A DNA stretch of 64,000 nucleotides, taken from contig NC_058519.1 in assembly GCF_904849725.1 (NCBI RefSeq), forward strand, positions 578,702,676 to 578,766,675, given 5' to 3'. Position numbers and translations under genes: made by a program. Position 1 is the first letter of the stretch. The number at the start of each line of letters is the position of its first letter. This DNA is from Hordeum vulgare subsp. vulgare. Its lineage: Eukaryota > Streptophyta > Magnoliopsida > Poales > Poaceae. Under the pieces are notes generated by a model. The model worked only from the letters and a program-made list of their open reading frames with translations, searched no databases and was not told the DNA's origin. This document shows, piece by piece, positions 46,330 through 58,643 of the stretch.

Positions 46330-48500
46330 GCGCAGTCGGCCAGGAGCTGGTCGGCGACCGCCCCGTCTACGATACCACAGTCAAGAACATGCGAGCTGCG
46401 CAGGCCGCCATCAGTGAGCTCGAAGGGCTCGATGGTCCCGCCCGCGACGCGCACCAGGAGCGCATCCGCGTCCTCATAGAGGCCACCAACGCGCGGCAGG
46501 CCTAGTCATCCCGCGATCCGGCCGGCTCCCGCTCAAGGACCTACAATGACGCCAGCCAGCCCGTAGCCGACCGACGGGAGACAAATCAGGCTTCTTCGTG
46601 TGCCGACACCCATCACCTTCGCGGCAGCCGACAAGCGGGCAGCCACGGCCGACGGGACCATAGCCCGTCGGTTGTCGACAGCCGCGTGCGGGTGTCGGCT
46701 AGCCAGGGCGACCGCAAGTTGGCACGGAGCGGCCGACGCGAGGAGCGTGATCGGTCGGCGGCACCTCGCGTGCCGGCATACGAGCGGATCGGCGCGCGCC
46801 AGCTTGACGACCAGGACGAGCGTTTCCGCCTAGAGTGTCTTGCCAAATCCCGCGCCGCCGAGGAGGAACGCACTGTCGGCCCGCCGTGCTTCGAGCCACG
46901 CATCCTCAAGGAGCCTTTCCCTAAAGGCTTCACCTTGGCGTGCGACACCCCCAAGTACAACGGGTCGACCAAGCCCGAGGATTGGATGACCGACTACACC
47001 ACCGCCGTCGGCATCGTCGGCGGCAACAAGCGCGTAGCGATACTCTAGCGCCCCTCATGTTTCTCGGCTTGGCCCGGGAGTGCCTTAAAAGCCTGTCGAC
47101 CGGCAGCATGAACGGTTGGCTGAACTTCCAGGAGGCGTTTGTGCGCAACTTCACCGACACGTACAAGCGCCTTGGTCGGCCCCAGCAGCTCGCTCTGTGC
47201 GTACAGGGCCCGGGGAGCCACTCCGCGATTACCTCACGTGGTGGACCAAGTTCCGCAACTCCTGCGAGGGCGTCCATGAGATGCAAGTGATCCAGTACTT
47301 CATCGATGACTGTCGAGACGACACCCTCCTCAAGCACAAGCTTATGCGTCGGGAACCCTCTACCCTCGCGCAGCTGATGGCTGTCGTCGATCAGTACGCC
47401 ATGGCCGAGTCATCCATGAAACTCCCCGTGCTCGTCGACGCGGCTGGCAAGCTGACTATGTCAAAGCCGGCTGCCGACCCGACAGTCGGCCAATCCCAGC
47501 CGGATCAAAGCAAGTGCAAGGCCGACCAGCCGGACGCCCGCCAGGTCGCGGCCGTCGAGGACGGCCGCATGGCCGACGGCCAAGGCTCCAGTCGGCGCCA
47601 GCGTACCGACGAAGGCAAGCAGCCGTGGCAAGCCAAGTACACCTTCGAGGCCATGCTCGACGGGCCCTTCAAGTTCCATAGTGGGGCCAAGCCGGCGACG
47701 CACACCACCCGCTAGTGCAGCTGGTTCAACAAGATCGCGCGTGGCGAGGCTCTGTCGCCCGCGCCGCCGCCGCCGTCGCCTTTCGCTTCGGGAGTTGGCG
47801 GGGCCACGACGAATACCTTCATCAGGATGCAACCTACGTCATCTTAACCAGCGAGCCTGACGACAAGCAAAGCCAGCGCAAGCGCGCGCTGGAGGTCAAC
47901 GCCATCGTCCCGCCGGTCCCTCAGTACATGCACTGGTCGGACAAGCCAATCACGTGGGGCCGTGAGGACCATCCGGCTGTGATGTCGATGCCACGAGGCT
48001 ATGCGCTGGTGCTGGATCCAACCTTCGTCTCCCGATAGAGCACGTGCCGCTTCAGTGAGTGCTCATCGACAGTGGTAGCAGCATCAACATCCTCTACCGG
48101 GATAGCATGCAGAAGCTCGACATTCTGGAGTTCGAGCTCCAGCCAACTCGCACGGTGTTCCACGACATCGTCCCTCGCCACTCTTGCTCGCTAATCGACA
48201 AGGTCTGGCTGGACGTGCTGTTCGGCTCGCCGAAGAACTTCCGCCGTGAGCCCATCTAATTCGAGGTCGTCAACCTCACCAGCTCCTACCAGACCATCTT
48301 GGGCCGGCTGGCCCTCGCTAAATTAATGGCGGTCCCGCATTACGCCTACCTGAAGATGAAGCCACCAAGCCCGCACGGAATCATAACCGTTGGAGGCAAC
48401 TACAAGAAGTCATCCAAGTGTGCTCTGGCCGGCTCCAAGCTGGCCGAGTCGCTCGTCATCGTCGAGGAGCAGAGATAGATTGACTGGCTCGTGGCCCTCT
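46330..48500 (+). pseudogene. Tat-type Gypsy gag-protease fragment, heavily decayed
   Basis: Plus strand, spread over three frames. Gag core: EPFPKGFTLACDTPKYNGST, PEDWMTDYTTAVGIVGG, then FLGLARECLKSLSTGSMNGW, EAFVRNFTDTYKRL, EPLRDYLTWWTKFRNSCEG, EAMLDGPFKFHSGAKPATHT. Protease: LIDSGSSINILYRDSMQKL (about 48060-48115), then TILGRLALAKLMAVPHYAYL and a tail ending near 48500. Frameshifts and stops occur at about 46503, 47048, 47290, 47713, 47848, 48038 and 48257. The continuation is at 49867 beyond an inserted LTR. It is a different, older element than the one at 1624-13266; no LTR is found for it. Confidence 0.75.
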
Positions 48501-48616
48501 GATACAGCCCAAACGTTTCTATAATTTCTTCTTGTTCCATGATCTTTTGGGTGACATTGTTACATGTTTTGCTACATTTTTATACCATTTTACACATATT
48601 TGTACTAACCTACTAA

Positions 48617-48833
48617 GGCCCAGTTCTTTTGCCAGAATCCCAGGATTCTCCCAGAATCTGACCCCTCCCTAGCTTCTCCGAGAATCTTGGAGCCTCATTT
48701 ATTTTATAATCCTATCTAGTTAGGGTCTAATTAGATAGGATTGTAAAACAAATGGGGGTCAAAGATTCTGGGAGAAGCTGGGGAGGGGTCGGATTCTGGG
48801 AGAAGGCCCAGATTCCGGCAAAAGAACTAGGCC
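48617..48833. mobile_element. Tourist-like MITE (217 bp) with TAA target duplication
   Basis: The ends are inverted repeats: GGCCCAGTTCTTTTGCC at the left and, read from the other strand, GGCCTAGTTCTTTTGCC at the right. Both are flanked by TAA (48614-48616, 48834-48836). The inverted similarity goes on for most of the element (CTTCTCCCAGAATC-type blocks and ACCCCTCCC), so the whole element can fold into one long hairpin. A 3-base TAA/TTA duplication is the sign of PIF/Harbinger (Tourist) elements. Confidence 0.85.
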
Positions 48834-49000
48834 TAACTCAGTGCACCCAGTGCCAGTTTTAGTTTGCTGATGTCTATTTTGCACGGTCTTTTACCCAATT
48901 TTTCGAAGTCCGAAAAAATCCAGAAGTATATATAAAAAGTCAGCGAAACAAAAGCTTTGGGATCACCGAAGGAGGGCCAGGGGCCTGCCAGGAGGCCTAC

Positions 49001-49085
49001 TGGCGCGGCCAGGCCCTAGGCCGCGCCAGGAGGTCGCCTGGGTGGGTCCCACCTCCTCCGGTGCCCTCCTTTGGCCTATATTTAG
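49001..49085 (+). promoter_or_regulatory. solo LTR promoter: hairpin plus TATA-like box
   Basis: Perfect arms TGGCGCGGCC (49001-49010) and GGCCGCGCCA (49019-49028), loop of eight bases, then CTATATTTAG (49076-49085) 47 bases downstream. Confidence 0.5.
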
Positions 49086-49866
49086 AGATCCGTGTGGAAA
49101 CCCTCGTAGACTTTCTGGAATCGCGAATTTCTCCATCGTTCCGCCGCCGCAACGCTTCCGAGATCGGGAGCATCAGGAGACCTCTTCCCGACACCCTGTC
49201 GGAGGGAGGATTGACCTCCGGGAGCTTCTCCACCACCATGGACGCCTCCCGAATGTGACATGAGTAGTTTCCCTTGGACCATGAGTCCATGACCAGTAGC
49301 TATGTGATGTTTTCTCTCCAATCTTGTGCTTCAATGGTTAGTCCTTGTGAGATACCCTACATGATCAAGGCATCTATGTAATTCTCTTGCTATTGCTATG
49401 CTCGGTTTGTTGGGATCCGATGGATTATGAGATTATGTTCAGATTGTTATGACTTATATATTTGATTATACTTTTTTATTATGTTCCTTAGTGATTCATG
49501 CATGTTCTCTGTTGCTTTATATTGCTTTGGCCAAGTAGTAGATCGTAACTCCAAGAGGGAGTGTTATGCCTGATTGTGGGTTTGGGCCCCTCGATGTCTA
49601 GCTTGAGTGACACAAACATGAGACTAGGGGATGTGCTTGTTGCCACCAGGGAGAAAACAACGGTGCTTGTGACCATGGTTGCAAGGATTGTTTACCTTAC
49701 GCATAGTTCGTTAATGCAATTGTCCGTTGCTTTGAGTTTACACTTTGGGTGGGACTCACGACTTAATACCGGAGAGATGTTCTGGATAGATATCTCAAGG
49801 TGGATGATTAGTAAGTAGATGCTGATGAATAAACGGTCTACTTGTCTCTGCGTATTTCCCATTACT

Positions 49867-50550
49867 ATTGAAGAGGCCCAGTTCTAGCCGGCCATTGGAA
49901 AGGACAGCAAGAAGGCCCGTTTCGACCTGGCCGACCCCACCGACAAGTATGTCCTGGTGGGGACGACCTCAGCGACAAATAGGAAAGCGAGCTCGCCGAC
50001 TTTCTCCGTGAGAATTGGGATATCTTTGCATGGTCCCCAAAAGACATGCCAGGAGTCCCGAGGAAGTTCGCCGAGCACTTTCTTCTTGTCCGACCGAATG
50101 CAAAACCGGTTAGGTAACCCGTGTGCGCTTCTCATAGGAGAAGCGGAATACCATTGGTGAAGAAGTTGCCCGTCTGCTAGCAGTCGGCTTCATCATGGAA
50201 GTCTTCCACCCGGACTGGTTGTCGAACCCTGTCCTCGTGCTGAAGAAAAATAAGACTTGGCGCATGTGCATCGATTACACGAGCCTAAACAAGGCATGCC
50301 CCAAGGATCCATTTTCTCTGCCCCGTATCGATCAAGTGATTGACTCGACGACCGGCTGCGAGCTACTGTCCTTCCTGGACGCATATTCAGGCTACCACCA
50401 GATCAAGCTAATTAAATCCAGCCGATAAGCTCAAAACAACTTTCATTACCCCATTTGGGGCGTTTTGCTACATCACGATGACGTTCATGCTGAAAAATGT
50501 CGGCGCCATGTTCCAGCGCTGCATGCAGCGATGCCTCTACAAGCACCTTG
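49867..50550 (+). pseudogene. Tat-type reverse-transcriptase fragment, decayed
   Basis: Continuation of the 46330-48500 element: KKARFDLADPTDKYVLVGT, then VFHPDWLSNPVLVLKKNKTW, MCIDYTSLNKACPKDPFSLP and LLSFLDAYSGYHQIKL of the RT fingers and palm, in shifted frames with a stop at about 49887. The frame is cut at 50550 by the Copia LTR; the continuation after that element is not in the window. Confidence 0.8.
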
Positions 50551-52352
50551 TGTTGGAAATATGCCCTAGAGGCAATGATAAAATAGTTATTATTATATTT
50601 CCTGTTTCAAGATAATATTTATTATCCATGCTATAATTGTATTGAATGAAAACATAGATACATGTGTGGATACATAGACAAAATAATGTCCCTAGCAAGC
50701 CTCTAGTTGGCTAGCCAGTTGATCAAGGATAGTCAACGTTTTCTGACTATATGCAAGTGTTGTTGCTTGATAACTGGATCACATCATTAGGAGAATCATG
50801 TGATGGACTAGATCCAAACTATGAACGTAGCATGTGATCGTGTCATTTTGTTGCTATTGTTTTCTGCGTGTCAAGTATTTATTCCTGTGACCATGAGATC
50901 ATATAACTCACTCGCACCGGAGGAATACCTTGTGTGTATCAAACGTCGCAATGTAACTGGGTGACTATAAAGGTGCTCTATAGGTATCTCCGAAGGTGTT
51001 CGTTGAGTTAGTATGGATTAAGACTGGGATTTGTCACTTCCTGTGACGGAGAGGTATCTCGGGGGCCACTCGGTAATACAACATCACACACAAGCCTTGC
51101 AAGCAATTTTACTAAGTGTAAGTTACGGGATCTTGTATTACGGAACGAGTAAAGAGACTTGCCGGTAACGAGATTAAAATGGGTGTGCGGATACCGATGA
51201 TCGAATCTCGGGCAAGTAATATACCGAAGGAGAAAGGGAATGACATACGGGGTTATATGAATCCTTGGCACTGAGGTTCAACCGATAAGATCTTCGGAAA
51301 ATATGTAGGATCCAATATGGGCATCCATGTCCCATTATTGGATATTGATCTAGGAGTGTCTCGGGTCATGTCTGCATAGTTCTCGAACCCGCAGGGTCTG
51401 CACACTTAAGGTTCGATGATGTTTTAGCATAGTTGAGTTATATGTGTGGTTACTGAATGTTGTTCCGAGTCCCGGATGAGATCACAGACATCACCAGGGT
51501 TTCCGGGATGGTCCGGAGACGAAGATCGATATATAGGATGGTTTCATTTGGTCACTGAAAAGTTTTGGGAATTTCCGGCAGTGTACCGGGAGTGACGAAT
51601 GGGTTCCAGGTATTAACCGGGAGGGGCCCACCTACCCGGGAGTGAGCCCAGTGACCCTAGGGTGGCGCACCAGCCCTTAGTGGGCTGGTGAGGCCAGCCC
51701 AATAGGTCCATGGCGCCACAAGTGGAAAAACACCAAAGGAAAGAAAAAAAGGAAGGAGGGAGGTGGGAAGGGATAGGAGGACTCCTCCTTCCCCAAACCG
51801 AATTGGAGGAGTCCTCCTCTCAAATTCGGTCGGCGCACCAAGGGGATCCTTGAGCCCCAAGGCTAGCCCCTACCCTCCTCCTATATATACTGGTGGTTTT
51901 AGGGTTTTTGAGACACAACTTTGCCACGTGCAACTCAAACCTATACCACGTAGTTTTACCTCTAGATCGGATTTCTGCGGAGCTCGGGCGTAGCCCTGTA
52001 GGAGTAGATCACCACCACCACCGGAGCGTCGTCACGCTGCCGGTGAACTCATCTACTTCTCCGTCTCTCTTGCTGGATCAAGAAGGTCGAGATCGTCATC
52101 GAGCTATACGTGTGTTGAACGCGGAGGTGCCGTCCGTTTGGCGCTAGATCGGAACGGATAGTGGGACGGATCATGGGACGACGGTGATTTGAATCACGAA
52201 GCTGTACCACTACATCAACCGCGTTTCTTAACGCTTCCCGCTGAGCAATCTACAAGGGTACGTAGATCCAATTTCCTCTCGTAGATGGACATCACCATGA
52301 TAGGTCTTCGTGTGCGTAGATTTTTTTTGTTTCCCATGCAACGTTCTCAACA
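50551..52352 (+). repeat. 5' LTR of a plus-strand Copia element (1802 bp)
   Basis: TGTTGGAAATATGCCC start, TTCTCAACA end, followed by a GTGGCATCATGAG primer-binding site. Two hairpins, AGGAGGACTCCTCC (51775-51788) with GGAGGAGTCCTCCT (51805-51818) and a weaker one at about 51838-51862, precede TATATATA (51882-51889). It is inserted in the Tat-type RT fragment, left target bases 50546-50550 (CCTTG). Confidence 0.9.
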
Positions 52353-53607
52353 GTGGCATCATGAGGTAGGTTCATGCATAGATGTTATCTCGAGTAGAAC
52401 ACAAAAGGTATTGTGGATGTTGATGTTCAATTTGCTGTGCTCCTTAGTCTTTTCTTGATTCGGCGGTATTGTTGGATTGAAGCGGCCCGGACCGACATTA
52501 CTCGTACGCTTACGAGAGACTGGCTTCATTGATTGACATGCAACCTCGTTGCATAAAGATGACTGGCGGGTGTCGGTTTCTTCAACTTTAGTTGAATTGG
52601 TTTTGACCGAGGCGGTCCTTGGAGAGAGGTTAAATAGAAATTTGCACATCTCCGTTGTGGTTTTTGTGTAAGTAAGATGCGATCATACTAGATACCCATA
52701 TCAGCCACGTAAAACATGCAACAACAAATTAGAGGACGTCTAACTTGTTTTTGCAGGGTATGCTTATGATATGATATGGCCAATGACGTGATGTGATATA
52801 TTGGATGTGTGAGATTATCATGTTGTAATAGTTAATATCGACTTGCACGTCGATGCTACGACAACCGACAGGAACCATAGGGTTGTCTTTAAACTAACGT
52901 TTGTGTTTGCAGATGCGTTTACTATATAGCTAGGTCGTAGCTTTAGTAGTAATAGCATAGATAGCATGACAACCCCGATGGCGGCACGATGATGGAGATC
53001 ATGGTGTGGCGCCGGTGACAAGAAGATCATGCCGGTGCTTTGGTGATGGAGATCGAGAAGCACAAGATGATGGCCATATCATGTCACTTATGAATTGCAT
53101 GTGATGTTAATCCTTTTATGCACCTTGTTTTGCTTAGAACGATGGTAGCATTATAAGGTGTTCTCTCACTAAAATTTCAAGATGAAATTGTGTTCTCCCC
53201 GACTGTGCACCGTTGCGACAGTTCGTCATTTCGAGACACCACGTGATGATCGGGTGTGATAGACTCAACGTTCACATACAACGGGTGCAAAACAGTTGCA
53301 CACGCGGAACACTCGGGTTAAACTTGACGAGCCTAGCATGTGCAGACATGGCCTCAGAACACATGAGACTGAAAGGTCGAGCATGAATCGTATAGTTGAT
53401 ATGATTAGCATAGAGATGCTTACCACTGAAACTATTCTCAACTCACGTGATGAACGGACTTGAATTAGTGAATTTGGATCATGTACCACTCAAATGACTA
53501 AAGAGATGTACTTTTTGAGTGGGAGTTTATCAATAATTTGATTAGTTAAACTCTAATTATCTTAAACATAGTCTAAGTCCACTTGGCAATATTTGTGTTG
53601 TAGATCA
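52353..53607 (+). other. Copia leader (5' untranslated region)
   Basis: Non-coding. The first 590 bases are shared with 40945-41529, and the later part appears inverted at 28600-29150. It begins with the primer-binding site. Confidence 0.7.
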
Positions 53608-54480
53608 ATGGCTCACGCAGTAGCAACCCTGAATTTTAATACGTTCCTAGAGACAACTAAGTTGAAAGATGATGGAAGCAACTTTGTAGACTAGGCCCGT
53701 AATCTAAAGCTTCTCCTGCAAGCTGGGAAGAAGGATTATGTCCTTAATGCTGCACTAGGAGATGAACTACCCGCTACGTCAAGCCAAGATGTTCTGAACG
53801 CCTGGTTAACACGTAAGGAGGACTACTCAGTAGTTCAATGTGCAGTCTTGTATGGCTTAGAGCCAGGACTTCAACGTCGCTTTGAGCGTCATGGAGCATA
53901 TGAGATGTTCCAGGAGTTGAAGTTTATCTTTCAGAAGAACGCCCGGATCGAGAGGTACGAGACCTCCGATAAATTCTATGCTTGCAAGATGGAGGAGAAT
54001 TCGTCTGTCAGTGAACATGTGCTCAAAATGTCTAGGTACTCAAACCGTCTAGCTGAGCTGGGGATTGAACTCCCGCAAGAGGCTATCACTGACAAAATTC
54101 TTCAATCACTCCCACCTAGCTATAAGAGCTTTGTGTTGAACAATAACATGCAAGGGATCAACAAGTCACCCGGTGAGTTATTCGCGATGCTAAAAGTCGC
54201 ATAGTTAGAACTCCGGAAAGAGCATCAAGTGTTGATGGTCAATAAGACCACTGGTTTCAAGAGAAACGACAAGGGCAAGAAGGGTAACTCCAAGAAGAGC
54301 GGCAAACCTCTTGCCAATCCGACGAAGAAACCCAAGGCTGGACCTAAGCCTGAAATAGAGTGTTATTATTGCAAGGGAGTGGGTCACTTGAAGCGCAACC
54401 GCCCCAAGTATTTGGCTGATAAGAAGGCGGCCGAGGAAAATCAAGTATATTTGATATACATGTTATGGATTTGTACTTAA
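53608..54480 (+). pseudogene. Copia gag with two internal stops and a damaged zinc knuckle
   Basis: One frame from ATG 53608 (MAHAVATLNFNTFLETTKL). A TAG about 27 codons in replaces the usual Trp of NFVDW. The gag body follows (YGLEPGLQRRFERHGAYEMF, YSNRLAELGIELPQEAITDK, LPPSYKSFVLNNNMQGI), then TAG at 54202-54204 after MLKVA. The nucleocapsid part has a basic stretch and CYYCKGVGHLKRNRP, in which the last zinc ligand (normally Cys) is Arg. The frame ends near 54480. Confidence 0.85.
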
Positions 54481-56706
54481 CCAACTCTCGTAATAGTGCA
54501 TGGGTATTCGATACCGATTCAGTTGCTCATATTTGCACCTTGAAGCAGGAACTACGGAATTAACGAAGGCTGACAAAGGATGAAATGAAGATGCGCGTGG
54601 GAAATGGTTCCAAGGTTGATGCAATCGCTGTCGGCACAGTCTCACTTCAGTTACCATCAGGATTAGTTATGAAATTAAATAATTGTTATTTAATGCCTGC
54701 GTTAAGCATGAACATTATATATGGATCTTGTTTATTGCGAGACGGTTACTCGTTTAAGTCAGAGAATAATGGTTGTTCTATTTCTATGAGTAATATCTTT
54801 TATGGTCATGCACCCAATGTCAGAGGATTGTTCATATTGAATCTTGATAGCGATGATACACATATACATAACATTGGGACCTAAAGATGTAGAGTTAACA
54901 ATGATAGCGCCATGTTTTTGTGGCACTGCCGCTTAGGTCATATTGGTGTAAAGCGCATGAAGAAACTCCATTCCGATGGGCTTTTGGAGTCACTTGACAC
55001 GTGCAAACCATGCCTCATGGGCAAGATGACTAAGACTCCGTTCTCCGGAACAATGGAGCGTGCAAGTGACTTGTTGGAAATCATACATACCGATGTGTGT
55101 GGTCCGACGAGTATGGAGGTGCGCGGCGGATATCGTTATTTTCTCACCTTCGCTGTCTATTTGAGTAGGTATGGATATATCTACTTGATGAAGCACAAGT
55201 CTGAAACGTTTGAGAAGTTCAAGCAATTTCAGAGTGAAGTTGAAAATCATCGTAACAAGAAGATCAAGTTCCTACGTCCTGATCGTGGGGGTGAGTATCT
55301 GAGTTTCGAGTTTGGTGCTCATTTAAGACAATGTGGAATTGTTTCACAGTTGACACCACCTGGAACACCACAGCGTAATGGTGTGTCCGAACGTCGTAAT
55401 CGTACTTTGTTAGAACTGGTGCGATCTATGATGTCTCTTACCGATTTTCCGTTATCGTTTTGGGTTTATGCATTAGAGACATCTGCATTCACTTTAAATA
55501 GGGCACCATCAAAATCCGTTGAGACGACACCATACGAGCTGTGGTATGGCAAAATACCAAAGTTGTCGTTTCTTAAAGTTTGGGGATGTGATGCTTATGT
55601 CAAAAAGCTTCATCCTGAAAAGCTGGAACCCAAAGCGGAAAAGTGCGTCTTCATAGGTTACCCAAAGGAGACAATTGGGTACACCTTCTTTCTCAAATCC
55701 GAGGGCAAAGTGTTTGTTGCTAAGAACATAGCTTTTCTTGAGAAGGAGTTTCTCTCGAAAGAATTGAGTGGGAGGAAGATAGAACTTGATGAGGTTGTTG
55801 AACCTCTAATCCCTCTAGATGGTGGCGCAGGGCAAGGGGAAACCATTGTCGAAGCGACACCAGTTGAGGAAGAAATTAATGATGATGATCATGAAACTTC
55901 GGATCAAGTTCTATCGGACCTCGCAGGTCGATAAGATCACGTACTACTCCTGAGTGGTACGGTAATCCTGTCTTATCAATCATGTTGTTAGACGACAATG
56001 AACCTGCCAATTATGAAGAAGCAATGGTCGGTCCGGATTCCAACAAATGGGTGGAGGCCATGAAGTCCGATATAGGATCTATGTACGAAAACAAAGTGTG
56101 GACTTTGAAGTATTACCTGAAGGCCGCAAGGATATTCAGAACAAATGGATCTTTCAGAAGAAGACGGACGCGGACGGTAATGTGGCCGTTTATAAAAGCT
56201 CGACTTATGGCAAAGGGTTTTTCACAAGTTCAAGGAGTTGACTACGATGAGACGTTCTCACCGGTAGCGATTCTTAAGTCCGTCCGAATCATGTTAGCAA
56301 TAGCTGCATTTTTCGATTTAGAAATATGGCAGATGGATGTCAAAAAAGCGTTCCTTAACGGTTTTCTTAAGGAAGAGTTGTATATGATGCAACTCGAAGG
56401 TTTTTTCGATCCAAAGAATGCTAACAAAGTATGCAAGCTCCAGTGATCCATTTATGGACTGGTGCAAGCATCTCGGAGTTGGAATAAGCGCTTTGATGAG
56501 GTGATCAAAGCATTTGGGTTTATACAAGTGGTTGGAGAATCTTGTATTTACAAGAAAGTGAGTGGGAGCACTGTGGCGTTTCTAATATTATATGTGGATG
56601 ACATATTGCTGATTGGAAACAACGTGGAATTTTTGGAGAGCGTAAAGGATTACTTGAATAAATGTTTCTCTATGAAGGACCTGGGAGAAGCTGCTTACAT
56701 TCTAGG
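54481..56706 (+). pseudogene. Copia pol: protease remnant, integrase, partial reverse transcriptase
   Basis: Protease remnants: VFDTDS-like and RVGNGSKVDAIAVGTVSLQL (54585-54884). From 54912 a 340-residue frame holds the pre-integrase zinc region (WHCRLGHIGVKRMKKLHSDG, CKPCLMGKMTKTPF) and the integrase core with its three acidic residues in HTDVCGP, DRGGEYLSFE and NGVSERRNR; the usual DDLSRYG is AVYLSRYG here. A frame change follows near 55930, then RT (NYEEAMVGPDSNKWVEAM, YDETFSPVAILKSVRI, QMDVKKAFLNGFLKEEL, FLILYVDDILLIGNN) with two compensating indels near 56110 and 56190 and a stop at 56444-56446. It ends at the junction near 56707. Confidence 0.85.
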
Positions 56707-58643
56707 ATGCCGTAAAGGCCTAAGCTTGGGGATGCCCCGGGAAGGCATCCCCTCTTTCGTCTTCAATCCATCGGTAACGTTACTTGGGGCTATATTTTTA
56801 TTCACCACATGTTATGTGTTTTTCTTGGAGCGTCTTGTATTGTAGGAGTCTTTTATTTTTGTTGTGTCATCATCTTCCTTGCTGCACACCTAGAGAGAGA
56901 GACATGCAGTCACCGTGATTTTGTCGAGCTTCACTTATATCCTTTGGTTAGACAATTCAGCTCACATGTGCTTCACTTATATCTTTTGAGCTAGTTGATT
57001 TTTGCTCTATGTGCTTCACTTATATCTTTTGAGCTAGTTTATTTTTGCTCTATGTGCTTCACTTATATCTTTTAGAGCACAGCGGTGCATGGCTTGGTAG
57101 TTGATCTATGCTATGAAAGTAGTCTCAAAAGGGGTAGTTATCCAAAGGGATATGAAAACTTCCACCTTCATGTGCATTGAATAGTTAGAGAAGTTTGATT
57201 CATCTCAATTAGTTTTGAGTTGTGGTTGTGGTAATATTGAAGTTATACTAGTAAGGTGTTGTGGATCTAGAAATACTTGTGTTGAAGTTAGTGATTCTCA
57301 TAGCATGCACGTATGGTGAACCGCTATGTGATGAAGTCTGAGCATGATTAGTCTATTGATTGTCATCCTTTGTGTGGCGGTCGGGATCGCGCGATGGTTT
57401 ATACCTACCAACCCTTCGCCTAGGAGTATGCGTTGAATGCTTTGTTTTGATTACTACTAAAACTTTTGCAACAAGTATATGAGTTCTTCATGACTAATGT
57501 TGAGTCCATGGTTTAGATGCAGTTTCACCTTCCACCATCACCATCTTCTTTACTGTCATGCAACTTTCTCCGGTGCATAAACCCACCATATAGCCTCCCT
57601 CAAAACAGCCACCATACCTACACACTATGGCTTCTTCAAAGCCATTCCGAGATATATTGTCATGCAACTACCACCATGACATGTGCCACCACTTCTACAT
57701 TGCCATTGCATGATCATAAGATAGCTAGCATGATGTTTCCATTGATGTCTCTGCCATGCTAGATCATTGTCACGGTACACTACCGAAGGCATTCCTTATA
57801 GAGTCATAATTGCTCTAAGTTTTGAGTTGTAAGTGTGATGATCATCATTTATGGAGCATTGTCCCATGTGAGGAAATAAAAGAGGCCAGTGAAGCCCATT
57901 TACAAAAAGAGGCCAAAGATGCCCACCAAAAAAGAAAGAGGCCAAAGAGCCCACCAAAAAAATGAGAGAAAAAAGAGAGAAGGGACAATGCTACTATCTT
58001 TCCACACTTGTGCTTATTAAGCACCATGATCTTCATGATTGAGAGTCTCTCATTTTGTCACCACCATATAGCTAGTGGGAAATTTTCATTATATAACTTG
58101 GCTTGTATATTCCAATGATAGGCTTCCTCAAAATTGCCTTAGGTCTTCGTGAGCAAGCAAGTTGGATGCACACCCACTAGTTTTCTTTAAGAGCTTTGAC
58201 ATACTCTTAGCTCTAGTGCATCATTTGTATGGCAATCCCTACTCATTCACATTGATATCTATTAATGAGCATCTCCATAGCTCGTTGATATGCCTAGTCA
58301 ATGTGACCTTCTTCTCCTTGTTTGCCTTGCAACCTCCACCACACTCCATTCCACTTATAGTGCTAAAACCATGGCTCAAGCTCATGTATTGCGTGAGAGT
58401 TGAAAAAGTTTGAGAAAGTAAAGGTGTGAAAACAATTACTTGGCCAATACCGAGGTTGTGCATGATTTAAATTCGTTGTGCAAGGATGATAGAGCATATC
58501 CAGACTATATGATTTTGTAGGGATAACTTTCTTTTGGCCTTGTTATTTTGAAAGTTCATGATTACCTTGCTAGTTTGCTTGAAGTATTATTGTCTCCACG
58601 TCAATAGCAAACTATTGTTTTGAATCTAATGGATCTGAACATT
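56707..58643 (+). mobile_element. 3' untranslated region of an Athila-type element, fused to the Copia RT
   Basis: Starts at about AGGCCTAAGCTTGGGGATG; the following GGCATCCCCTCTTTCGTCTT and CACCACATGTTATGTGTTTT are typical of the non-coding stretch after pol in wheat Athila-type elements, as far as I recall. No gene frame is visible. It holds a 43-bp tandem repeat (56969-57075) and a purine-rich AAAAAAGAGGCCAAAGA stretch (57880-57985). It is interrupted at 58643 by a Sabrina-like LTR. The rest, with its own 3' LTR, should be beyond 64000. Confidence 0.6.
56969..57075. repeat. 43-bp tandem repeat, about 2.5 copies
   Basis: TGCTTCACTTATATCTTTT recurs at 56969, 57012 and 57055, exactly 43 bases apart. 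Confidence 0.8.

Larger units (their letters stand above)
48501..49866 (+). mobile_element. solo LTR of an Athila-type Gypsy element
   Basis: Starts TGATACAGCCCAAACG and has the layout of Athila-type LTRs (TGATACGTC start, GC-rich hairpin, TATA-like box, leader, long AT-rich tail). No internal region follows: the interrupted gag-pol frame resumes directly (left DWLVAL, right EEAQF..PAIGKDSKKARFDLAD). The right end is not precise; I cannot see a clean CA end or a target duplication, so a few bases may be lost. A MITE is nested at 48617-48833. Confidence 0.65.
50551..56706 (+). mobile_element. Copia retrotransposon (Angela/BARE1-like), plus strand, 3' end lost
   Basis: 5' LTR, leader (52353-53607), gag (53608-54480), protease-integrase-RT (54480-56706). 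The RT frame reads to KDLGEAAYILGC and is then replaced at about 56707 by unrelated Athila-type sequence, so RNase H and the 3' LTR are missing. Frameshifts and stops make it inactive. Confidence 0.85.

Noticed and set aside
50546..50550. CCTTG as a verified target duplication of the plus-strand Copia element
   Set aside because: The 3' end of the element is lost, so no partner exists to compare.
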